Shown here piece after piece: positions 1 to 11,300 of a stretch of 64,000 nt of DNA. Source of the DNA: Bombardia bombarda (lineage: Eukaryota; Ascomycota; Sordariomycetes; Sordariales; Lasiosphaeriaceae); the NCBI GenBank assembly GCA_030512295.1, contig JAULSR010000006.1, positions 1,674,001 through 1,738,000 of the forward strand. Direction: 5' to 3'. The position numbers and the translations under genes were made by a program. Below the pieces are notes generated by a model. That model searched no databases, was not told where the DNA came from, and worked only from the letters and a program-made list of their open reading frames with translations. Each line of letters opens with the position of its first letter. Within the stretch, counting starts at the first letter, position 1.

Positions 1-2976
1 CCCTCCCACCGCCGCCACCACCACCACCATACTCCAAACTCCCCACACTCAACGCACTCGCCGCACCCACACTCAAACCCAACTCTATCTCGCCACTCCC
101 GATATCATCCCCCGAACTCAAACTATCCTCACTCAGACTACTCAACACGCTCTGCGCCGTCGCCGAACCCGGCCCGTAATCCCCCAGGTTAAACCCCGAC
201 AGGTCCCACGCGTCGGGCGACGACCAGCAGTTACCTCCCCCCGCTGCAGTCGGCGATAGCGTCGTCGCATCACTCAGCGACGACGATGATAACCCCGCGC
301 TGTTGCCGCCATAAATAGCATCGTACATATTTATATGGCCGTTTTCGAGGGTGCCTATGAATGCCTCCCAGTCTGCTGTTGAAGTAATATTTGCTGTGCC
401 TTTTTGCAATTGCGCGTATAGTTGTGCTTGATGATGGGAATGCGGTGGGGAGGGGTGTTGTTGTTGCTGCTGCTGCTGCTGTTGTTGGCTATTACTACGT
501 GCCAGGACTGGTGACGAGGGCTGTGACTGTGAGCTGCTGCTGTTGCTGCTGCTTAGGGATAGATAGTCCAGATTCTGTTTCAACGTGTTGTGGTTCACAC
601 TGGGGGATATCCTTGCAATCATGGCGGCCTGTGCGGCCTGTACCTGACCTAGGGATAAGCGATGTTCACGTCGTTGTTCGAGTCTTTGCTGTTGCTGTTG
701 TTGTGTCGCCTCTTGCCTCAGGCTATCAAACGACTGCCGGGAGTGAGCGCGGTAAATCTCGGGCCGGTGTTGCTGTTGATGATGCTGCTGTTGCTGTGGA
801 GGCATGGCCATCCTGCGGAGCTTGTCCTGCTGTAAGCGCAGATCGGTCTCGCTCATGCTGGCGCTGGCTTGGCGCTGGATTTTGTGTGTGGAGGTAGTGG
901 ATGCGGGGGTCGGGGGTGATGCTCGATGGTGGTGGTGATGGTGCTGCTGTTGCTGTGGCTGCTGTGGTGGAGCAGCCATGCAGGTATCCGGGCTCTGCCT
1001 TGGCGGAGTGGGCAGCGATTGCGGGGGCGGTTCGTCAACCGTGATGAGCATCCCTGCGACCCGCTTGAAGTCGTAGGAGCCCGGAGCCTTGGCCTTCTCC
1101 ACGATTTTGATGACGGCATTCGCAAGCTTTTCATTGTCCTTGAGCAGCTTGCCGTCCGACTTGAGCTCCAGAGTTTGGTACAGTAGCGCCATGCCGCAGA
1201 GTATGAGCGTGTCCGACTTATTCAGGCAGAAGGAAAACGACATGCTCCGCTCCTCGAGCAGCTGGATGATTTGCACAATGTGCTGGCTGGACTCGCCAAG
1301 TGCAATGATTGCCGGTGCAGCTTTAGCCCCCAAGCTAGATGCTACGGCGGGCCGATAGATGAGAGTTCGTGTGTAATAGTACGCAAGAGACTGGGACTTG
1401 GTTAGCGATGCACTCGTGAATTGTTTGTCCCTGCTATTAGGTTATATGACTCACCAAAATGGGCGATCTGCTGCCAGTAACATCGGTGGATGGTTTATCT
1501 TGCTTGAAGGTGAGCTTGAGGTGTTGCGGCAGAGCGTCTGACCAGTCGTTCAATTCCGCCTCGAGTGCCGACATTTGCTGCAGAGACAGCTCGTGTGACG
1601 TTGCGGCGGGATATATCTTTTCCAGAACCTTGCCCAGAATCCGGGAACCCCGGAATAGAGCGAGCGCGCTCGAGATACGTGTGTGTTCGCCGGGTAGGCT
1701 TGGCTGGAACCCCTTTTCTGTTACATACTCATCGTCAATGTCCAACGGGTACTCGGCATGGATATCTTCATCCTTGAGCAGTTTTGGAAGGCCAAGTATG
1801 CCGGCAGAGAAACTAATGAAGCGAGTAAGCGACTGATTCAAAAACTGAAATACCACCAGGACTTAGAGGAGGTCATCCCACTTACCAGTCAAGAGTGTAC
1901 AAGGTCCAAAAGACCTTTTTCCGGGTCTCGATCGTCAAAGCCCCAAAAGAGAAGCGCTTCTGGCTTTGGTGCAACCCAAGCCGGTGAGACAGTCCGACAG
2001 CAATGCCCTTGTAGTACTGCAATCGCTTGTAGTCGGCCCTGACGGTGCAATATATCAAGGCAAGTATCAAGCACTGAAGAGTCACCATGGTGTTGTCCAT
2101 GAGAACGGCGTCCAGCGCCCGCTGCCATTGCAGCTCGCAGGCGGCAATCTGCTGAAGGTCCTGGTGCTCGCTCGAAAGCGCGGCGATGCTGAACAGCAGG
2201 TATAGCTGCGCCAGCTTGTGGTTGTTCTTGATCTTTTCGGGGTCGGCAACGAACTCCTCGTAGACGCAGAGGAAGGTGGGTTTATGGAGGACCGGGAACA
2301 ATGGCGCCCACTCCTGGAAGAAGACATTGACGCATCGATCCGTGAATAACCGCGGCGGTATCCTGGTGGTCGGTGATGTGGAGGCTGATTTGGGCGCGAG
2401 GGGATAGCACCCCTGAATGTGCAAAAAGGCCTCGGGGTTGAAGTCGGAGCACGATTTGCCGCTCTCCTGGATTTTGCGCTTAAATGCCTCGATGAATGCG
2501 CGGCCGCTGGAGGCTCCCATGAAGTAGGAGTCGGAATTCTCAACGCCGAGTAACAGGGGCGAGGCCTGCACGCGGAATGTATCCTCTTTTGGTGGCGTCG
2601 AGGGATCTCTCTTCAAGTCGGCCGCAGCAGGCGAAGCGTGGTTTGGTTCTAGAGACCGCTCGCGGTTGCTGTGCATCTTTGAAAGCATCTCGAGCTTCTC
2701 GTCCTTGGCGTCCAGCAGGTCCTTGAGCTCCTGCACCTCAGCCTCCAAAACCCGAACCCTTTCCTCCAGCGACTCGGTGTAGCCCCGCGGGAAGGCGCGC
2801 CGGGTGAGCTTATCGCTGGTCTGGCACACGAAGCCGACGTTGGAGCACTGCGAGCAGCACGGCCGGATGCCATCGCAGCGTATCTTCTTGCTGCGACACC
2901 GATCACAGGCCTGGGCAATGCGACTCTGGGAGCTCGTGCCCACCTTGATGACTTTCATGGGTAGAATTCCGGGCAT
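1..2976 (-). CDS. facB: FacB/Cat8-type Zn2Cys6 acetate regulator (3' end cut by window)
   Basis: Transcriptional activator of acetate and C2 utilisation genes (family knowledge: Aspergillus FacB, Neurospora ACU-15, yeast Cat8), acting in the nucleus. Proposed exons are 2976-1886, 1812-1455 and 1390-1 and beyond; the phases agree and restore the family sequence across both introns. 946 residues are visible. A Zn2Cys6 cluster uses C24, C27, C34, C41, C44 and C51, followed by a heptad-like linker at about 65-100 and a fungal transcription factor middle domain at about 200-560. The C-terminal part is rich in Gln, His and Ser, with poly-Q runs at about 457-488 and 764-800, and ends in a conserved acidic segment around 'DWEAFIGTL' that is probably the activation region. 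The start is the conserved MPGILPMKV N-terminus. The stop lies before base 1. Confidence 0.93.
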
Positions 2977-3429
2977 TTTGGCGACTTTCTCGTATCCTTC
3001 CCATTCACAGAAATATCCAGTTGCTCAACCTCGACGGATTGGCCTCTTTAACACACACACACTTTCTACACGTCCTTGTCGGAACGCCACGGGGATCTCT
3101 CCGATGGCGGAATAATCGAAGCAGTTAAGATCACCGGCGCTGACACATTTGCGATATCGTACCAGTCGTCAACCATGAACAGGCAGGCAGGTGGCTGACT
3201 ATGGGCGATAGTGGTAAAGGTACAATGTTGGTAGGTAGTAGGATGGCGAGGTAGTATAGCTGGGTAAGTCGGATCTCTTCGGAAGGGTGGGAGGAGCGTG
3301 GAACTTCTATGAGGGGGCGTGCAAACGGGCGGGGCAGCGTGTCTGTTTTAAACAGGAACGTGGGAAGCGTGGGAAGAACACCGCGTTACGGCAGCAAGCT
3401 GTGCGAGTGAGGGAAAAAAGGCAAGTGCC

Positions 3430-3460
<31 letters not shown>

Positions 3461-6341
3461 TTCCTCCTGCTGGTGGACTTCATGGGGGTGGGTGGAGTAG
3501 GACTGTTAGTGGACGGGACAGCCATTGGGTTTTGCGGAGTAAAACGATAGAAACGGCTGGTCAGCAGTTACACTTTGGCCCATAGATGGGCAGAACCGTC
3601 AAGGGTCTCGGGCTCTAGCATCCCTCAGCGTGGCCCCAGTGGCCCCAGGTGGGAACGGCAAGGAACGGGGGCCTGGAGCACTGGGGAGGGGGGCTTGAGG
3701 GGAACATTGGGGGAGGGCTAGCGATTGGAGGAGCCGTCACGCTTGTGTTAGCGGCCCCCATTGGACTAGTGAAGTGACGGCCAAAAATCTGGGGTGAGCA
3801 GGGGGGTTGCCAGTCACTGCGGTCAGACGCTCAACAGGTACAAAACTTTGAAGTACCTTTGTACCTTACCTCCACAACCCATCACTTTGCAAAACCTCTA
3901 TCGTTGCGCTGAATGAACGAACACGGGCATGCAGCCAAATGATGGACTTGAAAGCAGGCAGAAGCCCACCTACCTTCCGTGCCTCATCCGAACCACGGCC
4001 GAGCACCCTGTTGTGCTTAATGTTTCCCATGTTCTTCCCCATGCTCTGTTCTTTTTCATAACATACGCACCATAAGTATCTTCCGGTCAGCCCGCTGGCG
4101 AATCGAAGCACGATCGAACCCCCCCTTACCCTGGGAAGAAGAAATAAGAACCCCGTCAGGCCAAAGACCGACGCCCCCCAAAATCCTGAATGGCACCACC
4201 GGGGAGCGCCACTTGGGGCTCGACCGTCAAAACTGCACGACGACAAAGACTAGTGGCATCATGGACGTCTCGGATGCACGAACAAGGCGCGTCATCGGTT
4301 CATTCCCCGACTTGCGCCCTTGTTCAGATCCAGATTGTTGTTTCCTCTTCTAGCAGGCATCACCATGGGGGCGCTAGTGCTTGATCTAGAATAATCAGGA
4401 CCCTGATAATTCTGAACGACGACGATGCGGGTAGGTTCGGGTCAACGTTCTCTTTTTGTGTCTCGTGTTGGCATATCATATCATTTGTCTGTCTATGAAT
4501 GCAGCCTGTCTGTCTTGTACGAAGTAGTGGAGGACACACGATAATGCCAAGAGCGCTTGGATATAAAGTTGGCGATCATTTCCATCCAGCGTCTGGGGTG
4601 ATAATATCAATCACGACAAGAAAAAAGAGACGTGGCGGTAGCTCTGAAAGACACTATATGAGGCCGCAAATATAGTGAGGAAATCTGCCGAAGACGGAAG
4701 GAGGTAGAGGTCTATGTCGGTCTCCCACACACACCGCGAAACAGAGACTCATTGAACCGGCCTGTTGGATAAGAGAACGACAAGTGCACAGTAATTCCTG
4801 TGTAGGGTGCAAAGGTTCCAAGTGTTGTACCAAGTGATCGAGATGATAAGCTGGTTCGAGCAATCGCAACACCATATTGTCCTATGGCATCTCGAATCAG
4901 GTACACATAACCTCGCGGGCCGAGGGTGTAATGCACAATTTCGTCGCGTGGTCCTGGCTGCTCTTGTGTGCTGCCAATATGAAATTTGGCCTGGTCGAGA
5001 TATGAACGCTATATGGGTTCAAATATGGACATCCATGCCCCGGGCCTGTCAGGCCTTCCATCCGGGGGTGGTAGCCTTCTCCTAAGTCTATACGAATACT
5101 GCTGACCGGTGTTCAAGAGGGGCTAAAACAAAACACGCCCTTGATCGTCTTGCTTGAGCATCTTGTCTCATGGCCGCCCCTCGGAAGAGGTGGGAGGACA
5201 GTCTCGTTATCAAGCCAGGGGGTCCCGGGACCAAAGTTATCTAGTAAGTCTAATAGCTCAGTGCTGGCAATCGGCGACATCAAAAAAAGAAATCGGTAGT
5301 TATCGAAACTCTGCATGCATTGCGGGATGCAGCTCGATTGCGCGATTGTAATATTGGCGCTCCAGTAGCAATAACCCATCCCCGAAATAATTGGTAGAAG
5401 GCCGCATAAAATAGCTGCGTAGGTGGCCTTCGATTCTGGGTCAGCTAAATGGCCATCTGTATGTAGAGCAAAAGCTGATGGCTCGCAGGCCCGACTCGAT
5501 ATGCAGGCTCCGGTTCTTCATAGTACTTCGTGTTCCCCGCACTTGTGTTGGGCTTCTTTTTGTTCGACATCGTCTTTCCGGCAAAATAATAACCCCGGCC
5601 ATTCGGAGACGATCCAGAGTGTGGCGGCTGCAATTACCTCGTGGCTTCATTTCGGGGTACGCACAAGTCAGAACCTTGGAGTAGGTGTATGTATGTGTAT
5701 AATGTGTGCTCGAGGTTGCGCTCGATGTGTGCTTGTAAAAGAGATCGACGGTCGTTCCAGAATACCAAATCGTCAAACATCATTGGACCGTACTTGACCC
5801 CCAGATGTGGCTGCTAACGGTAGGGGTGAAGTGGGGCATTGTCACTGGGTCACAGTCAGACTCTTGGTCCTCATCTTCCTCGTCTTCCAGATTCTTCTTG
5901 GGTGACCGGTCCCGCTCTGGACTGACCGACGGCGTCCACGTCACCTTGAAACATGGAACCAAAGATCGAGATGGGTTGATTTCTTGGCTTTCGAGAAGAT
6001 GACTAGGCTTTATCACTGCGTAAATTCATCCAAGGCTGCCCACCCTCCCCCACTCTTATCCCAGGTCATGGTGGTTAAACTCAACATTTGACTCGAAGCA
6101 GCGGATAAAGTCTTCAATAGGGCTAGCCGGTACCGCAACTGCACATTCTCGCTCCGGCAGGCATCATCCTGAGGTAAGGATGGCGGACCGACATATGGCT
6201 TGGGACGGTGCTCTGCGAAGAATATGAGCACGATTTTATCGCAGCCCTTCTCCATCTCTAAAGCTAGAGAGAGCATGTTTTTTTCTTTTTGTTTTGTAAT
6301 TCGGACTTGCTCGGATTTTGTTAGCTTTACAGAGAGTGACA
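2977..6341. other. Upstream region of facB and 3' flank of the SET gene
   Basis: No convincing gene in about 3.4 kb. The facB-proximal part holds a CTG repeat (3430-3458) and G-rich stretches at 3600-3790 with several CTGGGG/GTGGGG words, which fit the SYGGRG consensus of the carbon repressor CreA; that role is inference only. On the minus strand between about 5640 and 4700, segments in different frames look protein-like (see findings). A 109-codon minus ORF at 6342-6013 abuts the SET gene. Confidence 0.5.
3430..3458. repeat. (CTG)n microsatellite
   Basis: Nearly ten perfect CTG units about 450 bp upstream of the facB start codon, in non-coding DNA or the facB 5' leader. Confidence 0.9.
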
Positions 6342-7959
6342 TCAGCTGAAATCTTCTGCCTCATTGGACGCTTCTTCGTTCGCTATGTCTAATTCGGCAG
6401 TCTCCATTGATCCGAGATAAGCTACGACGTCTTCGTCGGCCAGTAGCGAGCATCTCTGCAGCTTCTGTTAGTCACTAAGCCTAATCCATCAACGGCAGGA
6501 CATCATCATCTTTGCACAAGAAGGCTGTGGACTAGAAGACGTATGATGTGAGAGTTATGACTTGCCTCTTTCTCTAGAGCTTCGACACCGGTTTCAAGAA
6601 TGCTCGCTTCCACCTGTCGAAGAAGTAACGCGGCCTTGGCACAATCTTCTCTCAGCAACGAGGGATTTGTGGCGGCAATGGTTGAGTCGAGGGCGCTGCC
6701 ACGCAGCTTATCCAATTGGGCCTGCAGGCACTCCTGAACGACTGTGACAACACGTAGTCTCAATATGGCAGCGAGAGGATGGGCTCGGATGAGTGTTTCG
6801 AAATCGGCCTTCTGATCCGTGACGTCCTCGTCCTGCCAGAACACTCGCAGTTGTCGAGCCCCTTCAGTGTCCTGCAAAACTCGAAACTCTAATCCATCCT
6901 CTTCGTTGACGCACATCAGGTATGCAAATGGGCTCCTCCAGGTAATGGAACCATGGTCCCGGGCCACGTGGACTTTAGGCGCTTCTCCAAACAGCACAAG
7001 CTTTGCCCTGGCTAACGGATCGTCCGGGAACGCATCCAAGGGAAGGGCAAGGCTCTCGGCCGTTGATGTTGGGTCGATGAAACCGTAGCTGAAAAGCATT
7101 TCGGCTGCAGACTTGGTATCACCGTAGCTGATGGTCACCTCGTCACCCTCTGCGATGTCGATGCCTGGCCTTAGGAGAAGCACCGCCTCGTCTTTGGAGT
7201 TTTCGTCATAGTAGGCTGTCGGGTTGCTTGAGTGGTTGATCATATCGATACAGGGCACCAACGATTCCCCCGACCTCGGTAGTTCAAGGCAGCGAGAGCG
7301 GTACAACGCGTCAAGGAGGATCCAGTCTCGGAATGATATTGCTCCACTTGTCCAGAACATGTCGTTCCAGCATGGTATATCAGACGATGGCTCTCGAACC
7401 GCGTCAAACTCGACATCGAGGGCAGAGATTTTGGCATTCACGGCTGTGTTAAGTGATGTGCCTCGAAGCAGGAGTCTCTCCTCCTCTGTCCACAGGGTGG
7501 GTACGAGGGCTTCTTTGGTTAGAAATTTGAGATATTCGGTCCATGGATTCGAAACTCCAACTGGTGGCTGGCTTGGTCTAGAGGCCAATACCATTTGGAC
7601 AAGCAGAAACAGCAAGATGTCTCGTCTTGCAGACTTGTAATGTTGTTAGAGTTATGTCGTAGAGTGCAGGGGTACCAGGAGAATTCACCTACATGATGTC
7701 CAACAGCATTTAGGAGTTGCCTGAAACTTTTGTCCTCCTTCGCGTACTCCTGGACTGCTTCGGCGTTCAGCACCAGGCTATGTGGGGCAGTGAGCAAGGT
7801 CGGTGAATCGGATGTATCTTGTTTGGTTGACAGGTTCTTCTCGCAGACAACGCCATAGCCTTTTTCTTCGGTGTTCACCACCTTGATATCGACAAAGGCG
7901 ACGTCGTTGAGAAGTGCCCATGCCGGCAGCGTCTCAATTGGAAGCCCGGCTCGTGACAT
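6342..7959 (-). CDS. SET-domain lysine methyltransferase-like protein
   Basis: Probable S-adenosylmethionine-dependent protein lysine methyltransferase of the SETD/RKM type, whose known members modify ribosomal or other non-histone proteins. Proposed exons are 7959-7693, 7633-6518 and 6455-6342, giving 498 residues. The SET signature DMINHS followed by an Asn/Tyr-rich stretch lies near residue 222, and the late SET motif (GDEVTISYG) near 255-260. The rest resembles the Rubisco-LSMT substrate-binding C-terminal half. Intron 1 uses donor GTAGGT and removes an in-frame stop. Intron 2 is less sure: its donor GTGCAA is weak, but the 62-nt intron has a GACTAAC branch site and opens an acidic 37-residue tail. 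Without it the protein would stop at 6506. The substrate cannot be told from sequence. Confidence 0.82.
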
Positions 7960-8675
7960 GTTTGGAGACTGAAGCTGTCTTGGGCTTGGCTTTAGGCTTT
8001 ATAGTCGGTATTTGCTTAATGGAAACATGGATGATGGAAATCGCCCGCCAATGGAGCTAGGTTGCTGCTGCCGAAACATTTCTATGCATTCTTGTTTTGA
8101 TATCCACCGCGGGGAAGGAGCTAACGTATGGGGGGTGGGTGGGAGATTTGGGCGAGCCGTGCCGTGGGCTATCTAGGTATTTCCACTCCCTACGCCACTG
8201 ACGAGAAAGGAAATCAGCCCCTGTATTCGAGGGGCCAGGCACCCAGAGGCTATTGGATCACTCAGAAACAGTCGTGTCCCAGACATTGCGATACTATATA
8301 AAATAATTCACAGATGGCATCTTTTGACTAAATGTTTTCTTCGACATAATAGTGAGATTATCATGTTACCACTCGTATGATGATTGTAAATCAGACGTTT
8401 AATTCCTGGGTAAGAGTAACATTGGAGGTGTAAGTCCCCTCCAAGGCTCCAACCCAGCCCACTGGGTGGGCACTCACTGTCCCTATCGTTATCAGGTGGG
8501 GTAGATATTTTCCGCCCCTCCTTTGAATGAAATGCTTGTCTAAGGGTTGCACCTCAAGACGAGAGCCTCATACCTACGATACTTCCCCCGCCAACCTTGA
8601 CGATTATCCTTCTGCTTTCTTCCTCTTCTCATATAAACCTACGCAAAAAAGAAGATTGAGAACAAGAACAAAAAA
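7960..8675. promoter_or_regulatory. Divergent promoter region, SET gene / GTPase gene
   Basis: 716 bp between two head-to-head start codons, so it must hold both promoters. A TATATAAAAT-like element is at 8295-8304 and an AT-rich TATAAA at 8632-8637, the latter rather close to the GTPase start. No ORF of interest. Confidence 0.6.
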
Positions 8676-10226
8676 ATGCCTCGTGATCCTCTAATTGGAT
8701 TGGTCGGGAAACCGAGTGCCGGCAAGTCGAGCACGCTCAACTCTTTGACCGACGCGACCTCCAAAGTCGGTGGGTAGCCCCCCTTCACTTATACCCACAT
8801 CCCTTTTCAGTCTCACCCCCCAAGAACCTCCCCCAGGCTGCTGATACAGCTCCTGCTCAGGAAACTTTCCGTAGGCTTTTCCCTCCCTCGTATGCGTCTG
8901 TGTCCCGCCGACCTTTTCTTCGCGCGCAAGAAAGAAAAAGAAAACATAGCCAAGAGACCACCATGTCGCTAACACGGGCGTCCGACCTCCTTTTCCCTTG
9001 ACCAGATTTACCACCATCGACCCGCAACGCGCCATCGGCTACCTCCAGATAGACTGCGCTTGCGCGCGCTACAATGTTTCGGACAGGTGCAAGCCCAACT
9101 ACGGCTCATGCGTTAACGGCCGGCGCAGCGTGCCTATCGAGCTGCTCGACGTCGCCGGTTTGGTCCCGGGCGCGCACGAGGGCAAGGGGCTGGGCAACAA
9201 GTTCCTCGACGACCTGCGGCACGCCGACGCGCTGATCCACGTGGTGGATGTGTCTGGCACGACTGACGCTGAGGGCAAGAACACGCGCGGCTACGACCCC
9301 TCGGTCGACATCGCTTGGCTGCGCTCTGAGATCGTGGCATGGATAAGGGGCAATCTGATGGAGAAGTGGGGGTCCATCAGGAGGAGGCATATTGCTATCA
9401 AGGGGAATGCGGTCGAGACGCTGCAGAACCAGTTCAGCGGTTACGGGAGTACCACAGTGGTGGTACAGCGAACGTTGGATAAGCTGGCGCTCAAGGAGCC
9501 GTTGGAAGATTGGAGCAGTGAGTGCTCCTTTCTTTCCCGGCATATAGGGACGTGTGCTAACTAAGCCATCTTCTCTGTAACCCCACAGACGAGACAATCG
9601 ATCGCGTAGTCAACGCCTTCACCGACGAAAAATTCCCCACCGTCATCGCCCTCAACAAGATCGACCACCCCGACGCCGACAAAAACATCGCCAAGATCGC
9701 CAAGATGCAGGACCCCAACAAGATTGTCCTCTGTTCGGCCGTGTCCGAGATCTTCTTGCGCAAGATGGCCAAGCAGGGCTACGTGCGCTACTCGGAGGGC
9801 AGCGAGTTTGTCGACACGCGCGAGGACCTGATCGCCGACGGCGACCCTGACGGCGGTGGTCTCAAAGAGCTCGACGAGAAGGCGCGCAACAGGATAGAGA
9901 ACCTCAAGGACATGGTGCTCTACCGCTTCGGCTCCACGGGCGTCAACCAGGTGCTGACCAAGGCGGCCGAGATACTGGGGTTAGTGCCCGTGTTTCCGGT
10001 GAGGAACACGGCCACGTTCCAGTCTGGCGCGGTGGATTCGAAGGCGGTGTTCCGGGACTGCGTGCTGGTTAAGAAGAACTCGACCGTGGCGGATGTGGGG
10101 AGGAAGATTATGGGCGATGCGCCTATAGCTTATATCGAGGGGATTGGGGGCACGAGAGTGGCTGAGGATAGCATTGTGTCGGTTGGACATCATGATGTCT
10201 TGTCATTCAAGGTTGGACGTGCATGA
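8676..10226 (+). CDS. Obg-like P-loop GTPase with TGS domain (YGR210c family)
   Basis: Predicted cytosolic GTPase related to OLA1/YchF, probably ribosome- or translation-linked; the precise role of the YGR210c group is not well established. Exons are 8676-8769, 8861-8870, 9006-9517 and 9589-10226, giving 417 residues. The P loop GKPSAGKSS is at 11-19, the switch region VGNFPFTTIDP at 31-41, the G3 motif DVAGLVPGA follows, the NKID G4 motif is in exon 4, and a TGS domain is at the C-terminus. The second exon is only 10 nt: it supplies two bases of G32, then N33, F34 and two bases of P35. Joining exon 1 directly to exon 3 loses the frame. The start sits in an A-rich context and matches the family N-terminus. 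Confidence 0.93.
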
Positions 10227-10963
10227 GCGGCTGCATAATCCGTTGATAGGGGCTCCCATTATTAAGCCAGATGAAGGAGACAAAGTTTCTACGGCTGCAA
10301 CGATATAGATATCTTCGTACTGACTAGCTAACCTACTTTCTGCACAACTGACCATATGACCACATGTACATACCTATAAACAGCCATCTGTTGTCGTTAA
10401 ACAAAAAGGATTCACACCATTGGAACAGTTGTCTCGCTCATAATCTTGGGTATCGTATTATTAAGCTCGTGGAAGAGCGTCAAAGCAAAACGCTCATGTC
10501 TCCTAATTCGCTTGGCCCATATCCAGTTGCAGCTGATAGTCCAGCACAAGCGGGAAAGATGTGGTGGGACTAAAAGCAGCCCAAAGGACAAAAGCCATAG
10601 CAAACAAACAGAGAATATAAAAGAAACCATTCGTAAACATAAATCCAACAAATACCCCTATTCCCAACCCGGCAATTACCAAACTGCGTGGTATTCTTCC
10701 AGGGCCACCTCAAAATCAAAGCGCAAGACCTCGATTTGCCGATTGAGAGCCCGTGGGTGCTAGCAGCGGGCTTGCTTGATCACAATCTCCATGCTTCGAC
10801 AATATGTCGTCAAGTTTGTTTCGAGATCAGCTGAACACAAGAACAGGCCAAGAAGTTCGGCGGCCAGGTACCCTGGGTTGGCGATGGAAACGACGACGGC
10901 TCGGGTGCGCCGTCCCAGAGAGAGAAATCTCAAAAGTATCAACCTCCGCTTCTGCTCGTGAGT
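10227..10963. other. Convergent 3' flanks of the GTPase gene and pmp3
   Basis: 737 bp between two convergent stop codons. It should contain both 3' UTRs and polyadenylation sites. The short open frames here have no protein-like composition. Confidence 0.6.
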
Positions 10964-11300
10964 CTAGTACTTGAGAATGATGTACAGGGCGTGGACGATG
11001 CCGGGAATGTACTGTGGGTGTCTATGTTAGAAATTGCCCTAGTGGAGAATGAGATGGTGGACAAAAAGCACTTACACCCAGGACGGTAAGAAGGATGTTG
11101 ATGAGTAGGTCGGATCCACAGCCGCGCTCGAGGAAGACACCAAGAGGGGGGAGGATGACTGCCAAGATGATCTTGCAGATATCGCTGGAGACAAGGAATG
11201 TGGTTAGTGAATGCTCGGAAGGGTAGTAGAAGTGGGACAGAGATGCGTGTGGAGGCCTCTCTTCCTTTGCGAGGGAAGCTTACGTGACGGTGAAAGCCAT
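10964..11300 (-). CDS. pmp3: Plasma membrane proteolipid 3 (Pmp3/RCI2 family)
   Basis: Small hydrophobic plasma-membrane protein; the family affects membrane potential and cation and cold tolerance and is stress-induced in fungi. Three exons (11300-11284, 11184-11076, 11011-10964) give 57 residues, the usual family length. The first coding exon is only 17 nt. Two membrane spans flank the conserved loop: a first helix ending in ILPPLGVFLERGC, then DLLINILLTVLGYIPGIVHALYII. Donors are GTAAGC and GTAAGT, and both junctions keep the family sequence. The donor at 11076/11075 is chosen over an overlapping GT two bases earlier because it keeps phase. Confidence 0.95.

Noticed and set aside
391..897. 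168-codon plus-strand Val/Cys/Ala-rich frame
   Set aside because: Antisense of the facB poly-Gln region; the repeats keep all frames open.
4105..4120. GATCGAACC as a tRNA B box
   Set aside because: No A box, acceptor stem or anticodon arm at the right distance on either strand. The same holds for the GATCGAACC near 60480.
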